This document shows, piece by piece, positions 31,844-39,431 of a stretch of DNA of 39,431 nucleotides; positions within the stretch are counted from its first letter, which is position 1; each line of letters opens with the position of its first letter. Below the pieces are notes generated by a model. The model saw only the letters and a list, made by a program, of their open reading frames with translations, was not told the origin of the DNA and made no database searches. The DNA is from Atribacterota bacterium (GTDB taxonomy: Bacteria; Atribacterota; Atribacteria; Atribacterales; Caldatribacteriaceae), in NCBI GenBank assembly GCA_039638595.1, contig JBDIWM010000018.1, positions 1-39,431 on the forward strand, read 5' to 3'. The translations under genes were made by a program, and so were the position numbers.

Positions 31844-33140
31844 CTTCTCCCTCCCTCTTCCTGACGAAAAGTCTTACGGTAACAATTCTTTTCCCTTTCA
31901 TACGTTCCACTTTCAGCTCATAGTTATCGACCGCCACAACTTCTCCTTCTTCGGGAATTTTACCCAGAATTTCCATGATTAATCCTCCCAAGGTTTCGAA
32001 CTCTTCACTTTCCGGAATTTGCAAACCCAGCAATTCATTGAGGTTTTCAATGGGAACCGAAGCGTTGACTAAATACTCATCTTCCTTAATGCACCGGTAG
32101 GGAGTTGTCTCCCGGTCATGTTCATCCCGTATCTCTCCCACCAGTTCCTCCAATAGGTCTTCAATGGTCACCAAACCTGCTGTTCCTCCGTATTCGTCAA
32201 GGACGATGGCCATGTGAACTCGCTGTTGCTGGAGTTCCCGCAACAATTCGATAACCTTTTTGGTAGCCGGAACAAAATGAATGGGACGTACCACCTCAGA
32301 AACAAGTTTCGCAAGCCTTCCCTCTCGAAGATGGGGCAAAATATCCTTAATGTGGACAAAACCAACAATATTGTCAATATCTTCTCGGTACACTGGTAAA
32401 CGCGAAAAATGACTCTGAATAGAGAGAAACAGAGCGTCTTCCAGAGTGGCCGTTTCCTCGATGCAGACGATATCTGTACGGGGCGTCATCACTTCATAGG
32501 CCAGAGTATCTCCAAATTCAAAGACTTCATTGATGAGGCGCCGTTCTTCCACGGGTAAAATCCTCTGCTCACTAATCAAAAGGCGAATCTCCTCATCGGT
32601 TACCGAAGGCACAACTTCACTGGAAACTCCTACAAGTCGCGCGATAAAATCAGTGGAAATCGACAAAACTCGCACCGCAGGTCTTAATGCTCGGGAGAGA
32701 AAAAAGATAAAACGCGCCACCAGAATCGAAAACCTTTCCGGATGAGCCATTGCTACCCTCTTGGGAACCAGTTCCCCCAGGACCAGACTCCCAAAAGAAA
32801 TAACCACGGTCACAAGAATCACCGCGAGTTCCTGACCAAAACTACGCAAGATCGGTATTCCTGAAGCTTCCCACCGCCGGCCCAGTGCCTGTGAAAAAGA
32901 TATAGCTCCTGCAGCACTGGCAAAAAAACCCGCCATGGTAACCCCAATTTGAATGGTAGCCAGGAATTCGCTGGGATTCTCCAGAAGATATCGCAATGCC
33001 TTCCCTCGATGAGTGTCTCTATCTTTCTCAAGCCTTAACCGACTCTTGCGGATCGAAACGATGGCAATTTCAGAGGCTGCAAAAAAAGCATTCACAGCGA
33101 TAAGAAGGAGAATGAGTAAAAACGTACCCAGAGAACCCAT
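31818..33140 (-). CDS. CNNM/HlyC-type membrane protein with CBS pair
   Basis: The 440-residue protein has an N-terminal CNNM (DUF21) membrane domain with four hydrophobic segments, including [19 protein letters not shown] and [17 protein letters not shown]. Two CBS domains ([21 protein letters not shown] and [17 protein letters not shown]) are followed by [20 protein letters not shown] and a C-terminal CorC_HlyC domain. The family is linked to magnesium or cobalt efflux, but hemolysin annotations are historic. The frame is open to 33179, but I take the ATG at 33140, preceded by GAGGAG, as the start. It lies downstream of the M20 peptidase gene on the same strand. Confidence 0.9.
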   Translation of the reverse strand: MGSLGTFLLILLLIAVNAFFAASEIAIVSIRKSRLRLEKDRDTHRGKALRYLLENPSEFLATIQIGVTMAGFFASAAGAISFSQALGRRWEASGIPILRSFGQELAVILVTVVISFGSLVLGELVPKRVAMAHPERFSILVARFIFFLSRALRPAVRVLSISTDFIARLVGVSSEVVPSVTDEEIRLLISEQRILPVEERRLINEVFEFGDTLAYEVMTPRTDIVCIEETATLEDALFLSIQSHFSRLPVYREDIDNIVGFVHIKDILPHLREGRLAKLVSEVVRPIHFVPATKKVIELLRELQQQRVHMAIVLDEYGGTAGLVTIEDLLEELVGEIRDEHDRETTPYRCIKEDEYLVNASVPIENLNELLGLQIPESEEFETLGGLIMEILGKIPEEGEVVAVDNYELKVERMKGKRIVTVRLFVRKREGEDGQVHYSS

Positions 33141-33218
33141 TTTCTCCTCAGAATCCCCCTCTGCAACCAGAAAAAACAAAATATCCCACGGCGATTCTCA
33201 TCTTATCACACTTTTTTC

Positions 33219-34418
33219 CTATTCTCCACCCAAAACCCTTAACGCCAGGAGTGAATAAATTCTGCCTGCCACAACGATATCGGTCACTGAAACAAACTCG
33301 TTGGCCGAATGCGCTTCTTCAATTTTTCCTGGGCCAAAGATCAAAGCTGGAATGCCGACTTCAACCAGGAACGAGGCTTCACAGGAAGCAGGAAAAGGGG
33401 CAAAGGTGGGGATTTCCCCTGGAACCTCGGCAATAGATCGGGAAAGGAGCTCGACAACTTTCACCTCTCGAGAAACCCTGCTGGGAGGAAGGTGTGGAAT
33501 GGATTGAGTGAGAACATAGTCAAACTCTAGTCCCATTTCTTGACGAACTTTCTCAATGGATTCTTCCAGGATTGACTGAATCTTTTTCAGAGGAAAATCC
33601 GGCAGAGTGCGGACATCAACTTCGAACATACAGTGTTCTGGAACCACATTGGCAGAAAGCCCTCCCTGGATTTTTCCTACACTTAAAGCTGGACTCCCCA
33701 AATCAGGATCGCTGACTTTTTCGAGTTCTTTATTACGTCTCTCTATTTCTCGAATAACATGAGAAGCAATATAGATAGCATTCACTCCTCGCTCTGCCAC
33801 CGCTGCGTGACAGGCCCTGCCTTTAATCTCCATCCGGTACGCAGCCACACCTCGATGACCGAGACTGATATTAAGACCGGTCGGTTCTCCTACGACTGCA
33901 AAATCAACCATATCCTCTTCCTTGCGGTACTGCTCAATCCACTTTTTAATTCCAGAATTATCCTGCTCTTCGTCCACCACGAAGAGGACTTTCAGTTTTC
34001 CGTAAAGATAAGGAGCGAAAAGGGCAATCATCTTGGCCGTGTACATCATGGCCGCCAGAGCCCCTTTCATATCACAGGCCCCACGCCCATAGAGGCGATT
34101 GTTCGCAATTTCTCCACCCAGTGGTGGATACTTCCATCCACTCCCGATGGGAACAGTATCCATGTGTCCATTTAATAAAAGACAAGGCCCCTCACCCAGG
34201 GTTCCTTTCACTTCAGCCACCAAATTGGCCCGATTGGATTCCACCTCTTGCCACTCTACCGAAATTTGATGGTCAATGAAATAATTAGCAATAAACTGGG
34301 CAATACGATTCTCTCCCTGCCCCCCAGATACGCTTTCAATGCGTACTAGGTTTTGCGCTAAACTAATCGGTTCAAAAAGGTCAAACTCGTTATCGAGCAA
34401 TGTTTTCCAATCAGGCAC
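33219..34418 (-). CDS. M20-family metallopeptidase (ArgE/DapE type)
   Basis: The 399-residue product is a dizinc amidohydrolase of the ArgE/DapE/carboxypeptidase G2 family. The metal ligands appear in LLNGHMDTVP, GRGACDMKGALAAM, the catalytic VVDEEQDNSG, VVGEPTGLN and the C-terminal EEAHSANEFV. A dimerisation domain is inserted at about 185-295. The GTG start has TAGGAGGG 5 bases upstream, and its TAG is the pyrE stop, so it is translated as part of the pyr operon. The substrate (acetylornithine, succinyl-diaminopimelate, a peptide or an N-carbamoyl compound) cannot be decided. Confidence 0.88.
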   Translation of the reverse strand: MPDWKTLLDNEFDLFEPISLAQNLVRIESVSGGQGENRIAQFIANYFIDHQISVEWQEVESNRANLVAEVKGTLGEGPCLLLNGHMDTVPIGSGWKYPPLGGEIANNRLYGRGACDMKGALAAMMYTAKMIALFAPYLYGKLKVLFVVDEEQDNSGIKKWIEQYRKEEDMVDFAVVGEPTGLNISLGHRGVAAYRMEIKGRACHAAVAERGVNAIYIASHVIREIERRNKELEKVSDPDLGSPALSVGKIQGGLSANVVPEHCMFEVDVRTLPDFPLKKIQSILEESIEKVRQEMGLEFDYVLTQSIPHLPPSRVSREVKVVELLSRSIAEVPGEIPTFAPFPASCEASFLVEVGIPALIFGPGKIEEAHSANEFVSVTDIVVAGRIYSLLALRVLGGE

Positions 34419-34427
34419 GGTACCCTC

Positions 34428-35003
34428 CTAACGGAGATAACGGCTCCCCCGCTTCTGCAGAGCAATTTTCTCCTGACACAGGGGGCATTCTTCAGGAGAA
34501 TACGTGGCAATTTCGAGTTGAAGCAGAGGTTGAAAGGGATAACGAAACGAGACTTTCCCCCCACTGCGGTCAACCAGAGCCGCAATCCCCACAATCGAAG
34601 CCCCTTTTTCTTCGACTGCTTTGACCACTTCCTGAATCGATGCACCGGTTGTAACCACGTCTTCCACAATGAGAACATGTTCCCCTTCCCGAATGGAGAA
34701 ATCTCGCCGAAAAACCATCTTTCCTTCATCTCGTTCAGTGAACGCCATTGGCACACCCAACTGTCGAGCTGCTTCATAAGCCAGGATTATTCCTCCCACC
34801 GCCGGCCCCACCACAAGATCCACGCTTTCCCCTCGAAACTTGGCCACCATCTCCCGCACCAGAATTGCCACATATTCAGGAAACTGGAGAAGCCGAAATT
34901 TCTCCACATAATAGGGACTGTGCAAACCCGACGTTAAAAGGAAATGTCCCTCCAGAAATGCTCCAGCCTTTCGAAACAGGTCCAGAATTTCCTCTCGTTC
35001 CAT
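34428..35003 (-). CDS. pyrE: orotate phosphoribosyltransferase
   Basis: PyrE makes orotidine monophosphate from orotate and PRPP. The PRPP loop is VLIVEDVVTTGASIQEVV near residue 110, with VDLVVGPAVGGIILAYEAAR and MAFTERDEGKMVFRR before it. The 191 residues end with a CPLC segment and GSRYLR, a C-terminal extension seen in many thermophile enzymes. It is 4 bases after pyrD and 9 before the M20 gene. Confidence 0.95.
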   Translation of the reverse strand: MEREEILDLFRKAGAFLEGHFLLTSGLHSPYYVEKFRLLQFPEYVAILVREMVAKFRGESVDLVVGPAVGGIILAYEAARQLGVPMAFTERDEGKMVFRRDFSIREGEHVLIVEDVVTTGASIQEVVKAVEEKGASIVGIAALVDRSGGKVSFRYPFQPLLQLEIATYSPEECPLCQEKIALQKRGSRYLR

Positions 35004-35007
35004 AGAC

Positions 35008-35913
35008 TTACCTCACCTTTCCAATGATACTATTTATGTCATCAATTTGCTTCCTTGCCAAATATGCCTCCAGGTCTTTTAGCACCTGAAGTGCTGCAGA
35101 AGGGTCCACGAGGGTACAGCTCCCAAGAGCAACTCCTTTTGCTCCCAAAAGTAAGAATTCCAGAGCATCGGAAGCAGTGACAATTCCTCCCATCCCGATA
35201 ACCGGAAGAGTAGTCACATCCAAAATTTCGTACACCATCTTAAGCGCCAGTGGTTTAATTGCTGGACCAGAAAGACCGGCAAACTTAAGATGGAAGAAAA
35301 AACCCATTTTTTCCACATCAACGCTCAACGCCGGAAAAGAGTTGGTGACACTTATTGCCTCCACCCGTTCCTTCTCAAAAATGGAGACGACTTTCTTCCA
35401 TTCCTGCACCTGGGGACCCACTTTTACGATGAGAAACTTTTCGGTTACCGAACGAATTTCAGCTACAAGACGTTGCAAAGTTCCTTCGTCTTCTAAAAAC
35501 GTTGCTTCCTTTTTCTCCAGGTTGGGACAGGAAACGTTTACTTCGATAGCATCGATACGTGGAATCTTTTCCAGTTCCTGCGTCACCGCCACGTACTCTT
35601 TTATCGTCTTTCCCCAGATCCCCACAAAAATTCGCGTGGTCAACGTTTCGAGAAACGGAAGATCTTCTTCCAGAAACCGGTATACACCTTTATTTTCTAG
35701 ACCGATAGAATTCATCATTCCCCCATAGGTCTCCCGTATCCGGGGCGGGGGGTTGCCTTTCCAGGGGGCAATACTCAGACTTTTGATTGTAAGCGCACCC
35801 ACCTGATTGAGGTCAAAATATGGTGCTAAATCCTTCCCGTACCCACAAGTACCGGAAGCAAGAATTACGGGGTTATGGAGCGTCATTCTTCCTAACGACA
35901 CGCTCAGATTCAT
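35008..35913 (-). CDS. pyrD: dihydroorotate dehydrogenase, class 1B catalytic subunit
   Basis: PyrD oxidises dihydroorotate to orotate with FMN. The 301-residue chain shows NPVILASGTCGYG, AITIKS-type GALTIKSLSIAPWKGNPPPRI, SIGLENKGV, VNVSCPNLEKK with the active-site cysteine, LIVKVGPQV, AISVTNSFPALSVD, GLSGPAIKPLALKMVYE and GMGGIVTASDALEFLLLGA. The partner pyrK overlaps it by 4 bases, marking the NAD-linked 1B type. Confidence 0.96.
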   Translation of the reverse strand: MNLSVSLGRMTLHNPVILASGTCGYGKDLAPYFDLNQVGALTIKSLSIAPWKGNPPPRIRETYGGMMNSIGLENKGVYRFLEEDLPFLETLTTRIFVGIWGKTIKEYVAVTQELEKIPRIDAIEVNVSCPNLEKKEATFLEDEGTLQRLVAEIRSVTEKFLIVKVGPQVQEWKKVVSIFEKERVEAISVTNSFPALSVDVEKMGFFFHLKFAGLSGPAIKPLALKMVYEILDVTTLPVIGMGGIVTASDALEFLLLGAKGVALGSCTLVDPSAALQVLKDLEAYLARKQIDDINSIIGKVR

Positions 35914-36674
35914 AGTCTTACCTCGGAAAGCAAAAATACTGGTCCGTCCTTACAGATATGGTAATATCCTTCACCATCCATCTTCTCTACCCCACAGCTC
36001 AGACACACCCCAAAACCACAACCCATAAGGGATTCGAGAGAAACTTCTACCGGAATATTCCTGAGTCCCTCCGCCTTGCACAAAGCCCGCACCATACCTT
36101 CAGGGCCACAAGAGTATACCCTGGTTCCATCAGGCAAAGAAACCGAGGTAAGATGCCTTTCTAAAAGAGTCACTACGTCCCCACAGAAACCCCCCGGAAC
36201 CTCTTCCTCGCAACTCCAAAAAACCGGGGAAAACTTCTTAAGGAAATCGAGAAGAAACAATTCCTCCTTATCTCTGATACCCAGCAAAAAGACAAAAGGA
36301 ACACCAGTGCGCGTAAAAGTAGAAGCCAAGAAATAAAGCGGAACAATACCCCTTCCTCCAGCTACCAGAATCCCAAAGGAAGGGGATAAGGAAAATCCCT
36401 TACCCAGGGGACCCAACACATCGAGTTCTTCCCCAAGATTTCTTTGAGCCAATATTTTCGTTCCCCGTCCGGTAATCTCAAACAGAAGGGTAAATGTATC
36501 CCCGCTCACTTCCATAATCCCTAAGGGACGTCGTAAAAAGGGATCAAAGCTCTCACTGACCTTCACCATTACGAACTGACCAGGATACGCGGAATAAATC
36601 CTCTCGTCTCCGGTAAGCGTAAGCATACAGAACTTCTCGCTCAAGAATCGTTTGCTCTGAATCGTCGCTTTCAT
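35910..36674 (-). CDS. pyrK: dihydroorotate dehydrogenase electron-transfer subunit
   Basis: PyrK passes electrons from PyrD to NAD through FAD and a [2Fe-2S] cluster. The FAD site is FDPFLRRPLGIMEV, the GRGTKIL element follows, and the nucleotide site is ILVAGGRGIVPLYFLA. The iron-sulfur cysteines are in LMGCGFGVCLSCGVE and a last one in YHICKDGPVF. The 254 residues are typical. It overlaps pyrD downstream and pyrF upstream by 4 bases each. Confidence 0.95.
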   Translation of the reverse strand: MKATIQSKRFLSEKFCMLTLTGDERIYSAYPGQFVMVKVSESFDPFLRRPLGIMEVSGDTFTLLFEITGRGTKILAQRNLGEELDVLGPLGKGFSLSPSFGILVAGGRGIVPLYFLASTFTRTGVPFVFLLGIRDKEELFLLDFLKKFSPVFWSCEEEVPGGFCGDVVTLLERHLTSVSLPDGTRVYSCGPEGMVRALCKAEGLRNIPVEVSLESLMGCGFGVCLSCGVEKMDGEGYYHICKDGPVFLLSEVRL

Positions 36675-37594
36675 CGCTCCATAAACTCCCGAAACTTCCG
36701 CTGATAGAATTGCGCCCGCTTTTTTCCTTCGGCAACAAAATTGAAACCTTCTGGATCCTGTCTCTCTCGAAAGGCAAAGAGGATATCTCGAGAGACGTTC
36801 ACAAGGGCTCCCCTTCCATCGCGGCCAAAAGCAAAGGGAAGGGATTCAAGATCGCCTTTTTGGGTTCCAATCCCAGGAATCAGAAATAGTAAACCGGGAA
36901 AGCGCTCCCGCAAGAACCGCACATCTTCAGGATACGTCGCTCCGACCACAATCCCCATTGAACTCCGTCCACTTCTCCCTATAGAATCTCGTCCCAGTTC
37001 CCAGACAAGGCTCGCTACCTTCACAAAAATTTTTTCTTCCTTCCCCTCATCTTGCAGGAAAGCCGCCGAAGGATTCGAAGTGCGAACCAACACAAAAATA
37101 CCCTTGCCGCTTTTCTCCGCTTCCTGCACAAAGGGCCGTAATCCATCCTCACCAAGATATGGATTCACCGTCAAGGCATCAATACCCCAGAAAGAAGGAA
37201 AAACATCTTGTCCTACCTGAATAGTCGATAAGTATCCCTGAGCATAGGTTTCGGCACTGCTGGCAATATCATTCCGCTTCCCATCCAGAATCACAATAAA
37301 ATCGCTACTTTTGGCCTTTTCGATGGTCTCCTTGAGAACCATCATCCCGGATACTCCCAAGGCTTCATAGAAAGCCATCTGAATTTTTACAAAACCAACT
37401 TCTCCGGCCAACGCTTCAAGAAATGCCAGATTAAAATCTTTCACACACAGAGAAAGTGTTTCCAAACTCTTTTCCTCTTGAAACCACTTTTTCAAAAGGA
37501 AGGGAGGAAGAAGCGCAAAGTGAGGATCCAAACCCACCACCAGAGGCCCGGTTTTTTCGATCTTCTCTGCCACCTGATCAGCAAAATTCACCAT
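36671..37594 (-). CDS. pyrF: orotidine 5'-phosphate decarboxylase, long type
   Basis: PyrF makes UMP. The catalytic loop is VILDGKRNDIASSAETYAQGYLS, and VVGLDPHFALLP, GVSGMMVLKET, LTVNPYLGEDGL and the phosphate-binding IPGIGTQKGD are present. At 307 residues it belongs to the long subfamily (type 2). The frame is open to 37702, but I take the ATG at 37594 with AAAGGAG 9 bases upstream; it overlaps the pyrC end by 17 bases. Confidence 0.94.
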   Translation of the reverse strand: MVNFADQVAEKIEKTGPLVVGLDPHFALLPPFLLKKWFQEEKSLETLSLCVKDFNLAFLEALAGEVGFVKIQMAFYEALGVSGMMVLKETIEKAKSSDFIVILDGKRNDIASSAETYAQGYLSTIQVGQDVFPSFWGIDALTVNPYLGEDGLRPFVQEAEKSGKGIFVLVRTSNPSAAFLQDEGKEEKIFVKVASLVWELGRDSIGRSGRSSMGIVVGATYPEDVRFLRERFPGLLFLIPGIGTQKGDLESLPFAFGRDGRGALVNVSRDILFAFRERQDPEGFNFVAEGKKRAQFYQRKFREFMER

Positions 37595-38885
37595 CCACGA
37601 TACTCCTTTCTCGCATAACCACTCTGCCGCCCACGATCGTATACACCGGCCATCCCCGAAGCGACCATCCGTCAAAAGGACAGTTTCTCCCTTTCGACTC
37701 AAACTGGTTTACCGTCACTTCCCACTCGGTGTCTGGATCCACAATGGTTATGTCGGCTATTTTCCCTTCCTCCAGCACACCACGTTCTTTGAGATTCAAG
37801 AATCGAGCCGGGTTGTGGCTCAGCTTCCTCCACAGATTTACCCAGTCAATCACTCCCTCTTCAACCAGCGCTTTCACATAGAGCGGTACCGCGATTTCTA
37901 AATTCGAAATGCCAAACGCTGCATCCAAGAAATTCCCCTCCTTGTCCTCAGCCGTATGCGGAGCATGATCCGAAGCCAGGATCTCAATCACACCCTCGCG
38001 TATTCCCTCTTTCAAAGCTTCTACGTCTTTTTTACTTCGAAGGGGAGGTTTAACCTTGGCAAAGTTACCCATTTGCGCCACATCCTGATCCGTAAGAAGT
38101 AGGTGATGCGGTGTCACGTCAGCACCGACCGGAATAAATTTCTGGAAATACCGGAGAAGTTCCACCCCAAAAGCCGTGGAAAGATGTGTAACGTGGATTT
38201 TCGCTCCGGTATAAAGGGCCAGAACCAAATCCCGAGCAATCATGGCGTTCTCGGCCACTTCAGGTATTCCTCTATATCCCAGAAGGAACGCCGCCTCTCC
38301 TTGATGCATGTGCCCTCCGCCAGCGATTTCTTCATCTTCCTCATGGAGGAGAAAAGGGAGATCAAAATATCGAGAATACTGAAAAGCAAGGTAAAGAAGA
38401 TGCGCACTCTGTACACACTTACCATCGTCGCTCAGTGCCACAATTCCGGCTTTTTTGAGTAGTCCAAAATCGGTCATATTCTTCCCCTCACATCCCATAG
38501 TCACTGCCCCGCAGGGGAAAATGTTCGCTAGCCCTACCTCCTGACTCCGGTATCCAATAAATCGGACCACCATAGGAGTATCAATGGGAGGCTTGGTATT
38601 GGGCATACAGACCACGGATGTAAACCCACCTTTGACTGCCGCCCGGCTTCCGGTCACAAGGTCTTCTTTGGTCTCTTCACCAGGTTCGCGAAAATGAACA
38701 TGGAGATTGATTAACCCAGGTCCCACCAGAAGTGAAGAAGCATCGATGACGTGGGCCTGGGGGTCCTGGATTCCCTTTCCCATCCGGACGATTACTCCGT
38801 CTTCGATGAGGATATCTTCGTCAACCAGTAATCGTTTATGAGGTAAAACCAAGGTCCCCCGTTTGATTAAAATTTTCTTTCCCAT
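37578..38885 (-). CDS. pyrC: dihydroorotase
   Basis: PyrC closes carbamoyl aspartate to dihydroorotate. The metal-binding HVHFREPGEETKEDL, GGFTSVVCMPNTKPPID, the bridging-metal segment and the histidine regions THLSTAF and VTPHHLLLT are visible, as is ASDHAPHTAEDK with the catalytic aspartate. The 435 residues and motifs put it in the long type I group (Aquifex/Bacillus like). It overlaps the pyrB end by 19 bases. Confidence 0.96.
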   Translation of the reverse strand: MGKKILIKRGTLVLPHKRLLVDEDILIEDGVIVRMGKGIQDPQAHVIDASSLLVGPGLINLHVHFREPGEETKEDLVTGSRAAVKGGFTSVVCMPNTKPPIDTPMVVRFIGYRSQEVGLANIFPCGAVTMGCEGKNMTDFGLLKKAGIVALSDDGKCVQSAHLLYLAFQYSRYFDLPFLLHEEDEEIAGGGHMHQGEAAFLLGYRGIPEVAENAMIARDLVLALYTGAKIHVTHLSTAFGVELLRYFQKFIPVGADVTPHHLLLTDQDVAQMGNFAKVKPPLRSKKDVEALKEGIREGVIEILASDHAPHTAEDKEGNFLDAAFGISNLEIAVPLYVKALVEEGVIDWVNLWRKLSHNPARFLNLKERGVLEEGKIADITIVDPDTEWEVTVNQFESKGRNCPFDGWSLRGWPVYTIVGGRVVMRERSIVDGEFC

Positions 38886-39431
38886 TGTTTCTCTCCCTCT
38901 CGAATAAGGGTTTCCAAAACCGCCATCCGCACCGCCAAACCGCAGGTTACCTGTTCTTCGATGAGTGAACGTCCATTCTCAACCAGAGAGTAACTCACCT
39001 CTACACCCCGGTTAACCGGTCCGGGATGCATGATCACTGCTCTGTCTTTTATTGTTTCCCAGCACTTCTCACTCAATCCGAAAAAGGCCGCATACTCTTT
39101 GAGACTTGGAAAATATCCCGCATCCTGACGTTCCCGCTGAATTCGTAAAAGGTACACCACATCGACGTTCTGTATAGCCTCTTCAACTGGAAATACTCTT
39201 TTCACCCCCAGTACTTCCACTTCCTGAGGCACAAGCGTCGGAGGTCCTGAAACCACCACACAACCTCCCAATTTCTTGAAACCCATGGCAAGGGATCGCG
39301 CCACCCGGCTGTGCGCAACATCGCCCACAATGGCCATTCTCAGGCCTTCAAAACGGTGAAAAAAACGCTGAATCGTTAGCAAATCGAGTAGAGCCTGCGT
39401 GGGATGTTCCCGAAGTCCGTCTCCCGCGTTG
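38867..39431 (-). CDS. pyrB: aspartate carbamoyltransferase, catalytic chain (5' part outside window)
   Basis: The frame continues to the window edge, with NAGDG and HPTQALLDLLTIQ in its first 21 residues, part of the carbamoyl-phosphate and aspartate site of PyrB. Further on are MAIVGDVAHSRVARSLA, VYLLRIQRERQDAG and IMHPGPVNRGVEV, all diagnostic. About 188 C-terminal residues are present; the N-terminal third is missing. It is upstream of pyrC in the same operon. Confidence 0.95.
   Translation of the reverse strand, partial: NAGDGLREHPTQALLDLLTIQRFFHRFEGLRMAIVGDVAHSRVARSLAMGFKKLGGCVVVSGPPTLVPQEVEVLGVKRVFPVEEAIQNVDVVYLLRIQRERQDAGYFPSLKEYAAFFGLSEKCWETIKDRAVIMHPGPVNRGVEVSYSLVENGRSLIEEQVTCGLAVRMAVLETLIREGEKQWERKF

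Noticed and set aside
37595-37702. Extended N-terminus of orotidine decarboxylase
   Set aside because: The segment is pyrC coding sequence in another frame; the ATG at 37594 has a good ribosome site and fits the family.
1-39431. CRISPR array, insertion sequence, prophage or origin
   Set aside because: No regularly spaced repeats, transposase or integrase motifs, terminal inverted repeats or DnaA-box cluster were seen on either strand.

Overview
The window is dense bacterial chromosome of moderate GC, mostly housekeeping genes packed into long co-directional runs with start/stop overlaps. Gene content and order suggest a thermophilic or anaerobic lineage near the Firmicutes. There is a ctsR-mcsA-mcsB-clpC-radA run followed by yacL-ispD-ispF-gltX-cysS-rlmB, a pyr operon with pyrK/pyrD type 1B, a GC-rich tRNA and a class A RNase P RNA. 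A candidate phylum such as Atribacterota, or a deep Firmicute, would fit. This placement is inference only, because no rRNA lies in the window.

Region by region. 1-2844 (+): a promoter and CAU tRNA, then a Nif3-like metal protein, a coiled-coil zinc-ribbon protein, an RNase HI gene and rnpB, whose 5' part overlaps the RNase HI reading frame. 2850-8055 (-): a sugar locus encoding a LacI-type repressor, a uroporphyrinogen-decarboxylase-family enzyme and a CUT2-type ABC importer, with a strong hairpin between the ATPase and permease genes. 8193-10406: an exported aldose 1-epimerase gene with its own promoter and terminator, and divergently a DMT-family exporter gene that looks leaderless. 10336-19595 (-): an unrecognised 49-residue protein, an aminotransferase, rRNA methyltransferases, cysS, gltX, an RlpA-like protein, ispF, ispD and yacL. 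19821-25677 (-): radA, clpC, a McsB-like gene, mcsA and ctsR with a promoter and probable CtsR operator. 25674-28221 (-): lysS, greA and a Gx-type membrane protein. 28336-30372 (+): an MFS transporter and a SAM-hydrolysing enzyme. 30323-39431 (-): an FGGY kinase, a CNNM/HlyC-type membrane protein, an M20 peptidase, then pyrE, pyrD, pyrK, pyrF, pyrC and the 3' part of pyrB.

The most unusual item is the McsB homologue at 23644-24639. It keeps the fold-level landmarks of the protein-arginine kinase but has lost essentially all recognisable catalytic and ATP-binding motifs, while the operon around it (CtsR, McsA, ClpC with its UVR linker) looks intact. This suggests a pseudokinase acting as an adaptor or regulator. 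Other notable points are the RNase HI/rnpB coding overlap, the in-operon hairpin, the leaderless exporter gene and the 49-residue small protein with a near-perfect ribosome binding site.
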